The position numbers and the translations under genes were made by a program. This document shows, piece by piece, positions 25,211 through 34,261 of a stretch of 64,000 nt of DNA. The first letter of the stretch is position 1; every line of letters starts with the position of its first letter. This DNA is from an uncultured Pseudacidovorax sp. (GTDB lineage Bacteria > Pseudomonadota > Gammaproteobacteria > Burkholderiales > Burkholderiaceae_C): positions 81,228-145,227 of the forward strand of contig NZ_CAJYES010000190.1 of the NCBI RefSeq assembly GCF_913773995.1. Direction: 5' to 3'. The notes below the pieces were generated by a model. It saw nothing but the letters and a program-made list of their open reading frames with translations, was not told where the DNA came from and searched no databases.

Positions 25211-25578
25211 TCAGCGCGGAGATATACCGGGTACCGAGAAGCCTATCTGATCGGGACAAGGAAGAAGCGCAGGAAAGATCAGTCGCAGGTTTTGCCCAGC
25301 GGCGCGCATCAGCAAGTCCGGCGCATAGTCCGACGTACCTGTAAGTAGGTATTCCGTACTTGAATCGACAATTGCGTCCTCGGACGCGTCGAAGACGTGC
25401 TGAAGATAAGGCAACCAAGGCGATAAGGCTCGGTGCCAGGGTCGGACGCCCTCGATAGGAGCCGTAGGGTTTGGTCATCGAACAAGCTTCGCCAGGGGCC
25501 AGTTGGAGCAAGACTGCCCTTCCAGAAATAGAGATTCACCTGCAATGGGTGAATCCTGATTCGATACGCGAAAGGCAA
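25211..25578 (-). pseudogene. Possible decayed gene of unknown type
   Basis: On the minus strand, two short frames together read like one protein broken near 25450-25490. The upstream frame has HPLQVNLYFWKGSLAPTGPW and LFDDQT; the downstream frame has WLPYLQHVFDASEDAIVD, LLTGTSDYAPDLLMRAAG and LRLIFPALLPCPD, then a stop at 25211. Residue composition looks protein-like but no family is recognised. It may instead be chance open frames in the 24945-25716 gap. Confidence 0.3.
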
Positions 25579-25716
25579 AGCATGAGTGCGAGCTTTGCTA
25601 ACTGTTGCTCGAAATTCATCGATCCTGTGGCATTTGGAGCGTCTTCGCGTTGAGTTGCATAGCAGGAGTCGGTCGCTCTGTCAAGTGCGAACAGCTACCT
25701 GCCGCAGCTTTTCGGT

Positions 25717-26247
25717 ATGGAATGGAAGGCGTTCAATCCGGTTGGTCGCGACAACCCAACCCAACCAGTCTTTAACCGGAGAACTTTCTTGACTGACCAA
25801 CTGAACGAACGCAACGACGACGCTTACGAAGACCAACTGAACGCGGCACGCGGCAAAGCCCACCTGAAGGTGGTGGAGCGCGGCATCCAAGACCTGCGTC
25901 GCCGCGGCATCAACCCTCCTTGGAAGCATCTGATGAAGCTTGTCGACGCACCTGAACTCAAGGTTCTCGAGGCGGCCGAGTCGCGAATGACACCGTCTAA
26001 CGAGCCGGTGAAGTGCTCCGACGCTCGCGCACAACTTGCCGATCTCGCATTGTTGCGAAAGGAGGAGCTCGTGGATTGGCTGCCCATCGAAAAATCTATG
26101 CTGGATCTTTGGCTTAAAGAGGGCAGCCGTTACTACGACCCCACGTTTCCGCAACCGTTCTACTTGAACAATAGCCGCATCCCCCTCTGGTTCGCCAAGG
26201 ACATCGTGCACTGGGCTGAAGCTCAAGCAAGCAAGCGAACTGCCTAG
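25717..26247 (+). CDS. Predicted regulator with AlpA-like C-terminal DNA-binding domain
   Basis: A 176-residue protein if ATG at 25717 is used. A TTG at 25789 (MTDQLNERNDDAYEDQ) has a better GGAG spacing and may be the true start. The N-terminal half (about 45-115) is helical and charged. The last 55 residues, WLPIEKSMLDLWLKEGSRYY, DPTFPQPFYLNNSRIPLW and FAKDIVHWAEAQA, follow the AlpA/prophage regulator pattern (helix-turn-helix, FP.P..l..sr..W...dV..W). It probably controls island genes such as the Gp2-like protein downstream. Family call is moderate; function is inference. Confidence 0.65.
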   Translation: MEWKAFNPVGRDNPTQPVFNRRTFLTDQLNERNDDAYEDQLNAARGKAHLKVVERGIQDLRRRGINPPWKHLMKLVDAPELKVLEAAESRMTPSNEPVKCSDARAQLADLALLRKEELVDWLPIEKSMLDLWLKEGSRYYDPTFPQPFYLNNSRIPLWFAKDIVHWAEAQASKRTA

Positions 26248-26628
26248 CCAACCGCGGTCTCGATGCGCTGGATTCGGGGTCAGGCTCGGATCCAACGCTT
26301 ACCGCTCTCGAGGTCGAATTCTCGCTCTCAGCGGAGTCACTTTGCCGTCCCAACGTGTCGTCAAGAGGCGTCTGCTTCGTGGCTGACTCACGGGTACGAG
26401 CGGAGCTCCTGCGAGCAACCGCGCGGCCTACATCGACCCCTGCCCCGCATGAAATCTTGGACGAGACCCTGTGGACTCGCCCCAAGATAGGGGCCTTGAT
26501 GCAGTAGCCGAATTCGTGGGTGCCTATTGATATTGAAAACGTGATGTTAAACCTCCTGCTAATCGCACGAGATAAAACGCCTTTTCAAACACGAGAGGCA
26601 TCTGCCTCATCACGAACATAAATCAACC
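26248..26628. other. Non-coding gap before the Gp2-like gene
   Basis: No convincing gene was found in these 381 bases. The right part (26520-26628) is AT-richer than the left and probably holds the promoter of the downstream unit. A perfect hairpin GAGGCA-TC-TGCCTC lies at 26595-26608, just before the start codon at 26629, and may be a regulatory or replication-related site. Confidence 0.35.
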
Positions 26629-27804
26629 ATGTCGAAGTCCAAAAAGCCAAATGCTGATCGAGCACCGAGCGGCATGAAAGATTCAGGCTTGGCAAGTGCT
26701 GCGCAAGCAGCTATCAGCGCAAGCCGATACGAGCACTTGCCGAACGGTGACATTCATTTCGCACCAACATACGACTATCCCATCGCCCACGTTGAGGCGT
26801 TGGGCCGAAAAATCGCTCGGGAAAAGAAGCCCTTGATGCGCATCGAGCCCGCGCCTGCTGGCATGGTGCGTCTGCGATTGACCGATCTCGGCAAGGACGT
26901 GCTGAAGGCGCTGAACGCGGACTGGCCTGCGATCGAAGCAGCCTACTTAGGCTACACCCTCAACCCTGTACTGCAGCTTTTCCTGCGCGTCATCCGCCAG
27001 GTGCCGCTCTCGGCTTTCGGCTTCCTGAACTGTCCGATGCCCCAGGAGTCGGCCATTGAGATCGCCGCCAATGTTGAGCGAGTCATGGTGAAGGCTCGAT
27101 TTCGCCTGAAATCTGCTGCAATGAAAAGCGCAGTTGATAACTTCAGCCGTGGAGCCCGCGACAATTTCGCCCGCCTTATGAACGGCGTCGACTGGCTGGC
27201 TCAGCGTCATCGCAACGTGGTGAGCGTTCGCCTTGATCTGTATTTGCCGAAACGCGAGTCTGAGCCGTCCTCGACCGATGCCGGTGCGCAGGAGGATGCG
27301 CGACGCTTAGCAGGCCTACGCGACGATTACGCACGCTGCTTGCGCCGCAAGTTCGGCAATTCGCTGATCGCCACGGCGTCTGGCTTGGAGCATGGCCGTG
27401 CTCGAGGTTTTCACGTTCATCTATGGGCCGTGTTCAAACCCGCGGTCGCGGACGATATCGAGCAGTTCGCTGAAGGTCTCGGTCTTGAGTGGGCTGGCAT
27501 GATCGATGGAGATGCTGCCTGCTTCTTCAACTGCCATAAAAAAATAACCAAGTACCGGTATCCAATGATCGGGCAGGTCGATCTTCATCAGCCCGACGTG
27601 ATCGATGGCATCCGAGCGCTATGTACTTACTTTACCGCTGCTGCGCTTTTCGTGAAGCTCAACATAGATCGACTGCGCACGTTCCGGATGTGGGGCTTTC
27701 CCAATGCGCCGCTGAGCAAGCCAGGCCCTAAGCCAAAAATGCGCACGCCCGTTATGCGGGTGCCGCTCCACTGGGCGCGCGACCGCTTTATTAAATGGAT
27801 TTAA
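26629..27804 (+). CDS. Inovirus Gp2 / YagK-YfjJ-like protein with HUH-like motif
   Basis: A 391-residue protein. The C-terminal half carries the pattern of the inovirus Gp2/YfjJ family: VVSVRLDLYLPKRE, LRRKFGNSLIATASGLEHG, then a HxH motif in ARGFHVHLWAVF (H262, H264) and a late conserved tyrosine segment ALCTYFTAAALFV (Y334). These features recall HUH-type rolling-circle replication or relaxase-like nucleases. The N-terminal third is variable and basic. It is followed after 10 bases by a 54-codon gene. Role: probably replication or mobilisation of the island; catalytic activity unproven. Confidence 0.7.
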   Translation: MSKSKKPNADRAPSGMKDSGLASAAQAAISASRYEHLPNGDIHFAPTYDYPIAHVEALGRKIAREKKPLMRIEPAPAGMVRLRLTDLGKDVLKALNADWPAIEAAYLGYTLNPVLQLFLRVIRQVPLSAFGFLNCPMPQESAIEIAANVERVMVKARFRLKSAAMKSAVDNFSRGARDNFARLMNGVDWLAQRHRNVVSVRLDLYLPKRESEPSSTDAGAQEDARRLAGLRDDYARCLRRKFGNSLIATASGLEHGRARGFHVHLWAVFKPAVADDIEQFAEGLGLEWAGMIDGDAACFFNCHKKITKYRYPMIGQVDLHQPDVIDGIRALCTYFTAAALFVKLNIDRLRTFRMWGFPNAPLSKPGPKPKMRTPVMRVPLHWARDRFIKWI

Positions 27805-27814
27805 GGGGGCGCGG

Positions 27815-27979
27815 ATGAGAACCGATACAGAGCTATTCGAATTGAGCACAGAGTCGACAGCGCCCGGCAGTCTTCCCGCGCGAGCGCGGTGGTGCGCGCG
27901 TGGTCGAGTTCTTTTGCACGTTGCGCAGTACGGCTCGCAAACGCTTGCACAGGTCCGGGGGCGCGCGGGGATGCCATGA
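27815..27979 (+). CDS. Small 54-residue protein between the two Gp2-like genes
   Basis: ATG at 27815 follows AAGGGGG (27803-27809) with good spacing, and the stop TGA (27977-27979) overlaps the start of the next gene (ATGA at 27976). This coupling supports a real gene though it is short. The peptide (MRTDTELFELSTESTAPG..., then ARWCARGRVLLHVAQYG) is basic and has no recognised domain. It could be a leader for coupled translation or a small regulator of the replication-like pair. Confidence 0.5.
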   Translation: MRTDTELFELSTESTAPGSLPARARWCARGRVLLHVAQYGSQTLAQVRGRAGMP

Positions 27980-29076
27980 CTGCAAAGCCGCTGAAATCCA
28001 CGGATAACGTGTTGGCCGCATACGAAGGCGCTCTACCCACGTCGCTCTTCGCCGCTCCCACGGAGATGGCGCAAGCGCTGGTGCCGCTATCGCCCGACTT
28101 GAACCGCCACCTCGCGCTGGAAGAGCTCGGAAAGCTTGCAAAACGCATTCCGCAGCACACTGAAGCGTGGGCAAGGGTCCGGCAGGTCGCGGCCGCTCCC
28201 CACCTTCTGACGCTCTGGCTCTCGAAGGATGCAGAGCGCTTCCTAGAATTGCTCGCGGTTCTGGCAGCCGATGTCGTTAAGCATACGCTGACCACGTCGA
28301 TTCACCCGCGGCTGAGGGTGATCTTCGCAGAGGCAGCGACTGTTCTCCACTTAAGTCATTCGCCGGAGCGGCTTCTGGATGATCTTCGCCGCGATCCTTG
28401 GGGCGGGCTTGGAAAACTGGATGACCTACTTGCTTTACTAAGGAGGGGTTTGCATAGCCGAGCGCAGATCGAGCGCGAGCTCCAGCATGAGCGGCGTGAA
28501 GCCGGTAAATTCGCACGGCTTCGCGTCGGTCTCAGCGAAATCGCACGAGCGCATCCAGAAGCCGTGGTGCTGCGTGTCGAGCTCTACAGGGACATCGATG
28601 TGACTGACTTGGTCTATCCGGGCCCCGCTGCCCGAGCCGCAGCCCAGCGGCATAGCCGCTGGCTACAGCAGGTCAGAGCGACGTTTGGGTCCAACCTCGT
28701 CCACGTCCACCAGGCCCAGCAAAGAGGAGACATGGGCGACGCGGGCACACACGTGATGCTCATCGTGAAGGGGCAGGCTCAGAGCGCCATCGGCTCGCTG
28801 CAAGATCAATTGCTGGCATTGTGGAAAACTACGGCCGGTCATGGGGCGCGCGGCATCGCTTGTAAGGGTCCAGGGTTCAGGATTTATTGCCGAGGGCGTC
28901 AGTGGCCTACCGACGGAGACAGTCTCAAGGCCGAGCTTGCAGATGCGGCGCTATATTTTTTCTATTGCGGAGGGCCCGTCTCACCCTCCTTGCCTAAGCC
29001 CGCTAAGAGGCGACCGGGGTCCACCCGCCAAGGTGCAGATGGAGTTCTTGGGTTGCAGTGGCACGCGCGCTGCTAG
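27976..29076 (+). CDS. Divergent paralogue of the Gp2/YfjJ-like protein, HxH motif lost
   Basis: The start at 27976 (MTAKPLKSTDNVLAAYE) is set by the ATGA overlap with the preceding small gene. In the 366-residue product, residues 197-266 parallel the upstream protein: VVLRVELYRDID against VSVRLDLYLPKR, RATFGSNLVHVH against RRKFGNSLIATA, and GTHVMLIVKG against GFHVHLWAVF. The second His is replaced by M261. The C terminus has ADAALYFFYCGGP where the upstream gene has CTYFTAAALFV. It may be a non-catalytic partner. The relationship is by eye only. Confidence 0.6.
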   Translation: MTAKPLKSTDNVLAAYEGALPTSLFAAPTEMAQALVPLSPDLNRHLALEELGKLAKRIPQHTEAWARVRQVAAAPHLLTLWLSKDAERFLELLAVLAADVVKHTLTTSIHPRLRVIFAEAATVLHLSHSPERLLDDLRRDPWGGLGKLDDLLALLRRGLHSRAQIERELQHERREAGKFARLRVGLSEIARAHPEAVVLRVELYRDIDVTDLVYPGPAARAAAQRHSRWLQQVRATFGSNLVHVHQAQQRGDMGDAGTHVMLIVKGQAQSAIGSLQDQLLALWKTTAGHGARGIACKGPGFRIYCRGRQWPTDGDSLKAELADAALYFFYCGGPVSPSLPKPAKRRPGSTRQGADGVLGLQWHARC

Positions 29077-29299
29077 CTGCAAGCCTGTAGGGCACGAGTC
29101 ACAGGCGTGGCCGTGCCGCCTGAGCTAAGCCTCACTGGCGCACCATGCGGCGGTTCCGGGGCGCGGATGAACTCGTGCAACACCCTTTTGGATCTCCACA
29201 CCTACCGGTCGCCTCGCTCTGCGCAAGAGCAGGAGCGTTGGGCTGTTGCCGGCTTCAGAGACACCTCGTTAAGGTGGAAGACGAAACTGGAGTTTGGTC
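29077..29299. other. Right flank of the island, no gene seen
   Basis: No gene was recognised here. Base composition returns to high GC across this stretch. No copy of the tRNA-Arg 3' end was found by eye, so the right edge of the island is not fixed. Confidence 0.4.
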
Positions 29300-29400
29300 A
29301 TGGAGAGAAGAAGAACATTCAGCCGCAAGTTCAAGCTACGAGGCCACTAGGCTTCGGTCGGTGTCAAGGAAACCGGTATCGGCCCGGAGTGTCGTCACAT
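29300..29400 (+). pseudogene. Remnant of an IS3-family transposase OrfA
   Basis: From ATG at 29300 the peptide MERRRTFSRKFKL matches the start of IS3/IS911-type OrfA proteins (MERR.F..EFKLEAV.L). After KL one extra base shifts the frame; in the next frame it continues EATRLRSVSRKP. No OrfB, inverted repeats or complete element were found nearby. It marks past transposition at the island's right edge. Confidence 0.5.
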
Positions 29401-29446
29401 CCTTAGGAGAAAGCGGCGCAGGGGCTCTTCTTTGGCCATCTGCCGC

Positions 29447-30331
29447 TCAAGTTCTCGCCGCCTGCCCGTGGACCCATGCCAGGAAGGCCTCGACCGCGGG
29501 CCGCTTGGAGTGCCGCGCCGGGTAGACCGCGAAGTGCGCCTTCACCTTGATGCAGGGCGCCATGCCGAAGACCGGTTGCAGACGGCCCTCGCGGACGTGC
29601 TTGCCGGCCATGACGGCGCTCTCGAGCGCGACGCCGAGGCCCTGCGCCGCCGCGTCCAGCGACATCTGCGCGCGGTCGAAGCGCACGCTGAAGCGCTCCG
29701 GCGCGCGCCGGTTGGTGTGCGCGCGGAACCAGTCCGACCACTGCACCACGCTGACGTTGCTCTGGATCAGGGTCGCGTCCAGCAACTGCTCGGGCCGCGT
29801 CAATCCCTTCTCTGCGATGTAGGCGGCGCTGGCGAGCGGAACGATGGGCTCCTCGAACAGGGGCTCGATCACCAAGTCGCCCCAGTTGGGCACGCCGTAG
29901 CGGATGTCGATGTCCGCATGCCCCAGCGCAAAATCGCTGTGGGTGTGGGCCGCTGACAGGTTCAGCGCGATCTCCGGATGGGCGAGGGCGAATTCGCGCA
30001 GCCGCGGCATGAGCCACAGCGTGGCCAGACTGGGGGCACAGTGCACGTAGAGGCTGTTGCTCACACCCTGGCGCATGTCGTCGGTGGCCGAGCCCAGTGC
30101 CTGGATCGCACCGCCGACGCGTGACAGGTAGCGCTCGCCTGCCGCACTCAGGCGCACGCCGTGGGCGCTGCGCTCGAACAGGCGCGTGGACAGGAAGTCC
30201 TCGAGCCGCGCGATCTGGTGGCTGATCGCAGACGCCGTCACATGCAGCTCTGCCGCCGCCAGCGCGAAGCTGCGCCGCCTCGCGACGGCCTCGAAGGCCT
30301 GCAGGTTCGAAATGGGCGGTATGGCGGCCAT
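29447..30331 (-). CDS. LysR family regulator (GcvA-like) of the sugar locus
   Basis: A 294-residue protein starting MAAIPPISNLQAFEAVARRRSF, the GcvA-like start, with the wing helix ALAAAELHVTASAISHQIARLEDFLSTRLFERSAHGVRL (shown in parts). The effector domain includes IDIRYGVPNWGDLVIEPLFEEPIVPLAS. It diverges from the ABC transporter gene, 314 bases away, and is its best candidate regulator. Downstream on its 3' side is the IS remnant and the island. Confidence 0.9.
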   Translation of the reverse strand: MAAIPPISNLQAFEAVARRRSFALAAAELHVTASAISHQIARLEDFLSTRLFERSAHGVRLSAAGERYLSRVGGAIQALGSATDDMRQGVSNSLYVHCAPSLATLWLMPRLREFALAHPEIALNLSAAHTHSDFALGHADIDIRYGVPNWGDLVIEPLFEEPIVPLASAAYIAEKGLTRPEQLLDATLIQSNVSVVQWSDWFRAHTNRRAPERFSVRFDRAQMSLDAAAQGLGVALESAVMAGKHVREGRLQPVFGMAPCIKVKAHFAVYPARHSKRPAVEAFLAWVHGQAART

Positions 30332-30645
30332 AGGGTCTACCCCTGCGTCAGTTGAAACGGCGTCATCTTAGGTTGAGAAGACATCGCTTGAGCTCATGCC
30401 GCTTCGCGGCGACCATGCGGGCCATTCGACGCCAATGACAAGGCGCTGTGCCAAGCCTCTGCGGTGCGTTCCCCCCGCGCTTGCAGGGGCTGGCACCCGG
30501 ACATGGAGACTTCATCTTGCTTCGTTCACCGACCCTTGCCCGGCATGCGCGCGCGGGCCTTTACCGGATGGCACCTGCACGCTGTGCGGACGTGCGCGGC
30601 GGCAGCCTCAGGCCCGTCTGAGCGGGCGCGCACAGGGAACCCGTC
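30332..30645. promoter_or_regulatory. Divergent control region between LysR and ABC transporter genes
   Basis: This 314-base gap should hold both promoters and LysR sites. The only symmetry noted is TCTTAGGTTGAGA around 30365-30378 (TCT/AGA arms). No gene was seen; a short plus-strand frame crossing it has no family features. AGGGA before 30646 is the likely ribosome binding site of the ATPase gene. Confidence 0.4.
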
Positions 30646-32139
30646 ATGACCTCCAGCGTCCTCGTCGTCGCCCGCGGTGTCCGCAAGAGCTTCGGGCCGA
30701 CCCAGGTCCTCAAGGGGGTGGACTTCGCCATCCACGCCGGTGAAATTCATGCCCTGCTGGGCGGCAACGGCGCCGGCAAGTCCACCCTCATCAAGATACT
30801 CACCGGTATCGTGCCACGCGACAGCGGCGACCTGTCGCTCGACGGCCAGCCGCGCTCGCTGGACAACGTCCACAAGGCCGCGAGCACGCTGGTGGCCGTG
30901 GTCCACCAGGAGATGGCGCTGCTGCCACATCTCAGCGTGGCCGAAAACATCGCGCTGCCGCAGGCGCGACGTGCATTGGCGATGGTCGACGCTGCTGCCG
31001 TGCGAACCAAGGCGCTGGAAGCGCTGACGCTCATCGACGAGGAATTCGCGCACCGTGCCCTTGACCAGCCCGTGGCGCGTCTGAGCCTGCACGAACGTCA
31101 GCTCGTCGAGATCGCGCGCACGCTGGCATCGGGCGCAAGGTTGCTGTTCCTGGACGAGCCCACCGCCAACCTCACGGCCGCGGAATCGCAGCGGCTGTTC
31201 GAGGTGCTGCGGCGGCTGGTGCAGGTCCGGCGCATCGGCGTGGTCTTCGTCTCGCACCGCATGCGCGAGATCCGAGAGATCGCCGATGTCTGCAGCATCC
31301 TGCGCAACGGCACGACCGTGGTCGACCGCCTGCCCTTGGACCAGCTGACCGACGCGGACATCGTCGAGCGCATGGGCCAGGGCGACGCGGCGCGCGCCCC
31401 GCATGCGGCGCCTCGCGGCGTGCGCGCGGCAGTCGATCCGAAGGATGCGATCCGACTGGAATGCGAAGGAATGAAGGTGCACATCGCCCCGGGCAGCGTG
31501 CTCGGGCTGGCAGGGGCGCCTGCGGGCCCGTCGGCTCTGATCGACCAACTGGTCGGCGCCGCCGGGGCGCAGGGACGCTGGCGGCTGGCCGTGCGCGACC
31601 GGGTGCTGGACACGCGCTCGCCGCGCAAGGCGCTGGCCGCGGGCGTGGGCTACGTGTCGGGCGACCGGGCCAACAAGGGGCTGCTGCTGAGCCTGCCGAT
31701 CATCGACAACCTGATGGCGTCCCGCCGCGTGCGGCAGGGCGACATCTGGGTGCGCGCGGCCGAGCAGGTGCAGGCCCAGCGGCTCATGGACGGCCTGTCC
31801 GTGAAGGGCCACCTGTGGCAGCTGCCGAGTGCCCTGTCGGGCGGCACGCAGCAGAAGCTGCTGATCGCGCGGTGGACGCAGCTGGCGCCGTCGGTGCTAG
31901 TGCTGGAGGAGCCGACGCGCGGCGTGGACATCGGCACCAAGAAGGAGATCTATGCGCAGATCCGCGAGCTGGCCGCGCGCGGCACCACCGTCATCTGGTG
32001 GTCCACCGAGAACGTCGAGCTCAAGGAGGTGTGCGACCTTGCGCTCGCCTTCGATCCCGACGGCCAGCCGACCGCGCTGCTCGCGCACGAAGAACTGACC
32101 GAAGAGCGCCTGGCCGATGCCACCGGCATGGCCGCCTGA
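30646..32139 (+). CDS. Sugar ABC transporter ATP-binding protein (RbsA/MglA type, two ABC domains)
   Basis: A 497-residue protein with two nucleotide-binding domains. The first has Walker A GGNGAGKSTLIKIL, signature LSLHERQLVEIAR and Walker B LLFLDEPTA; the second has a degenerate Walker A (LAGAPAGPSALI), LSGGTQQKLLIAR and VLVLEEPTRGVDIGTK. This asymmetry is normal for RbsA proteins. It energises uptake with the permease (21 bases on) and the periplasmic receptor downstream. Substrate: a monosaccharide or polyol, not identified. Confidence 0.94.
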   Translation: MTSSVLVVARGVRKSFGPTQVLKGVDFAIHAGEIHALLGGNGAGKSTLIKILTGIVPRDSGDLSLDGQPRSLDNVHKAASTLVAVVHQEMALLPHLSVAENIALPQARRALAMVDAAAVRTKALEALTLIDEEFAHRALDQPVARLSLHERQLVEIARTLASGARLLFLDEPTANLTAAESQRLFEVLRRLVQVRRIGVVFVSHRMREIREIADVCSILRNGTTVVDRLPLDQLTDADIVERMGQGDAARAPHAAPRGVRAAVDPKDAIRLECEGMKVHIAPGSVLGLAGAPAGPSALIDQLVGAAGAQGRWRLAVRDRVLDTRSPRKALAAGVGYVSGDRANKGLLLSLPIIDNLMASRRVRQGDIWVRAAEQVQAQRLMDGLSVKGHLWQLPSALSGGTQQKLLIARWTQLAPSVLVLEEPTRGVDIGTKKEIYAQIRELAARGTTVIWWSTENVELKEVCDLALAFDPDGQPTALLAHEELTEERLADATGMAA

Positions 32140-32160
32140 ACAATCCCTGGAGACATCGAC

Positions 32161-33156
32161 ATGAGTTCCCTGTTGGGCAGCACGTCCCACCCGCCGCGCG
32201 CCGCGGCCTCCTCGCCCTGGCGCGCGATCGCCGGTTACCGAACCGAGATCGCCATCGCCGCGGCCATCGTGCTGCTCGAACTGTTCGTCGGGGCCCTCAT
32301 TCCAGCAGCCCTGAGCTGGGGCAATTTCGCCAACGTGATGCAGGCCGCTGCGCCCCTGGTCATCATGGCCATCGGCGTGCTGCTGGTGGTGGTCACCGGC
32401 GGCATCGACCTGTCCGTGGGCTCGGTGTTCTCGCTGGCCGGCATGGTGACCGCACTGGCCATGTCGCAGGGCCTGGGCGCTGTGGGCTCCAGCATCGCCG
32501 GCCTGTCGGTGGGCGTGGTGTTCGGCGCCATCAACGGCTTCCTGGTGGCCTGGGTGGGGCTGGCGCCCTTCGTGGTCACGCTGATCACCTATGCGGTGGC
32601 GGCCAGCCTGGCCTTCATCGTCACCAACGGCCATTCGATGCCGGTGCCGGAGCCGGACTACTGGCTGCTCAACGCGGGCAGCCTTGTGCCCGGCCTGGTG
32701 AACCATGTGCTGTACTGCATCGTGCTGCTGGTGGCCGTCGAGTTCGGCCTCAAGAAGGTGGTCGCCGGGCGCTGGCTCTACGCGGTGGGCAGCAGCAGCC
32801 AGGCGGCCGGGCTGCTGGGCATTCCGGTGCGGGGCGTGCGCATGATGGCGTACGTTGCCTCGGGCCTGCTGGCGGCCTTCAGCGCGCTCATCAGCATCTC
32901 GTACATCAGCAATGCCGAGGCGACGGCCGGCTCGCCCCTGATGCTGCAGGCCATCGCGGCCGTGGTGATCGGCGGCGCCAGCCTTGCCGGCGGCACCGGC
33001 TCCGCCGTGGGCGCCATGCTCGGCGCGCTGATGATCACCGTGATCCAGAACGGCGTGAACCTGATCGGCATCAACAGCTTCTGGCAGGGCACGGTCACCG
33101 GGTTGGTCATTCTGGCCGCGGCGTTGATCGATCGTTTCAGCAAACAGCGGCGCTAG
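32161..33156 (+). CDS. Sugar ABC transporter permease (RbsC type)
   Basis: A 331-residue membrane protein with about eight to ten spans. Family motifs: GVLLVVVTGGIDLSVGSVFSLAGM, VVFGAINGFLVAWVGLAPFVVTL (shown in part), GRWLYAVGSSSQAAGLLGIPV, and GGASLAGGTGSAVGAMLGAL near the end. It pairs as a homodimer with the upstream ATPase. A GGAGA lies upstream of ATG. Confidence 0.94.
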   Translation: MSSLLGSTSHPPRAAASSPWRAIAGYRTEIAIAAAIVLLELFVGALIPAALSWGNFANVMQAAAPLVIMAIGVLLVVVTGGIDLSVGSVFSLAGMVTALAMSQGLGAVGSSIAGLSVGVVFGAINGFLVAWVGLAPFVVTLITYAVAASLAFIVTNGHSMPVPEPDYWLLNAGSLVPGLVNHVLYCIVLLVAVEFGLKKVVAGRWLYAVGSSSQAAGLLGIPVRGVRMMAYVASGLLAAFSALISISYISNAEATAGSPLMLQAIAAVVIGGASLAGGTGSAVGAMLGALMITVIQNGVNLIGINSFWQGTVTGLVILAAALIDRFSKQRR

Positions 33157-33225
33157 GCGCTGCCTTCGCGTCCACCCGCAGGCCCCCGGCCCCCGCTCCC
33201 TTTTCCCACCCCAAGGAGACATCCC

Positions 33226-34230
33226 ATGACATCCCGCTCCCTCACGACGCTCGCGCGGCTCGCGGGCATCTGCTCGCTGGCCCTGTCCGGTGCGCTCGTC
33301 CTGACGCCCGCGGCGCAGGCGCAGGACAAGAAGCTCACCGTGGCCTATATCGCGCCCTCGCTGGACATCAGCTACTGGCAATGGGTGGGCTACGGCGTGA
33401 AGACCAAAGCGGCCGAGCTGGGCATGAACTATGTCGAATACACCAGCGAAAACTCGCCGGCCAAGCAGATGGACAACATCCGTACCGCCGTGACCAAGGG
33501 CGTCGATGCCATCGTCATCGGCCCGGTCAACTCCACCGGCACGCCGCCGGTCCTCGCCTTCCTGAAGGACAAGAAGGTGCCCATCGCCTTCGCCGGCATC
33601 GGGCCCCAGGCCGGCCAGACCGACTACGTCTCCGCCGTGACGGCCAACAACTACGACACGGGCAAGGCGCAGGGCAGCTTCGTATGCAAGCTGGCGAAGG
33701 AGCGCGGCGGCAACAAGGTCGGCATGCTGTCGCTGCCGCAGGACCGCGAGAACGCGCAGAAGTACCTCAAGGGAGCGACCGAGTCCTTCAAGGCGGACGG
33801 CTGCGACCTGGTGCAGATGCTGCAGACGCGCGGCTTGACGGTGAACGAGGCCGTGGCCCAGGCCAATGACCTGCTGACCGCCCACCCCGACGTCAAGGCC
33901 ATCTACGGCATGTACGACGAGGCCGGCACCGGTGCCGCCAAGGCATTGCAGACCCGCAACCTGGTCGGCAAGGTGGCCGTGGTGACGGCCGACGGCAGCC
34001 CCACCACCATCAAGCTGCTGCGCGAAGGCGCAATCCAGGGCATCTTCCTGCAGGAGGCCGGCGGCCAGGGCATCGACGCCACGGAGCAGGTGTACAACGC
34101 CCTCAAGGGCAAGCCGACAAAGAAAGAGTTGGCTTTGGTGATGCCGCTGGTCACGAGCGAGACCATCACCGACCCGGCGGTGCAGGCCACGGTCAAGCGG
34201 GTGTATCCGCCCTCGGCCGGCGCGTACTGA
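33226..34230 (+). CDS. Sugar ABC transporter periplasmic substrate-binding protein
   Basis: A 334-residue receptor with a signal peptide ([19 protein letters not shown]) and a strong AAGGAGA. Type I periplasmic fold: [48 protein letters not shown], and a second domain with [19 protein letters not shown]. It is of the RbsB-like class. It delivers substrate to the permease-ATPase pair before it. The ligand cannot be predicted from the visible residues. Confidence 0.94.
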   Translation: MTSRSLTTLARLAGICSLALSGALVLTPAAQAQDKKLTVAYIAPSLDISYWQWVGYGVKTKAAELGMNYVEYTSENSPAKQMDNIRTAVTKGVDAIVIGPVNSTGTPPVLAFLKDKKVPIAFAGIGPQAGQTDYVSAVTANNYDTGKAQGSFVCKLAKERGGNKVGMLSLPQDRENAQKYLKGATESFKADGCDLVQMLQTRGLTVNEAVAQANDLLTAHPDVKAIYGMYDEAGTGAAKALQTRNLVGKVAVVTADGSPTTIKLLREGAIQGIFLQEAGGQGIDATEQVYNALKGKPTKKELALVMPLVTSETITDPAVQATVKRVYPPSAGAY

Positions 34231-34261
34231 TCTTTTCTCTTCTCACCTTCGCAGGCCCCTC

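Noticed and set aside
25173..25653. Several short overlapping frames on both strands as genes
   Set aside because: None has a plausible ribosome binding site and family-like sequence throughout; at most one decayed gene is recorded.
29077..30050. Possible attR (e.g. CTGGCGCACCA near 29135 and TGGGGGCACA near 30030) matching the tRNA-Arg 3' end
   Set aside because: Matches are only about 8-10 bases with mismatches and do not extend into the T-arm, so they are within chance for GC-rich DNA.
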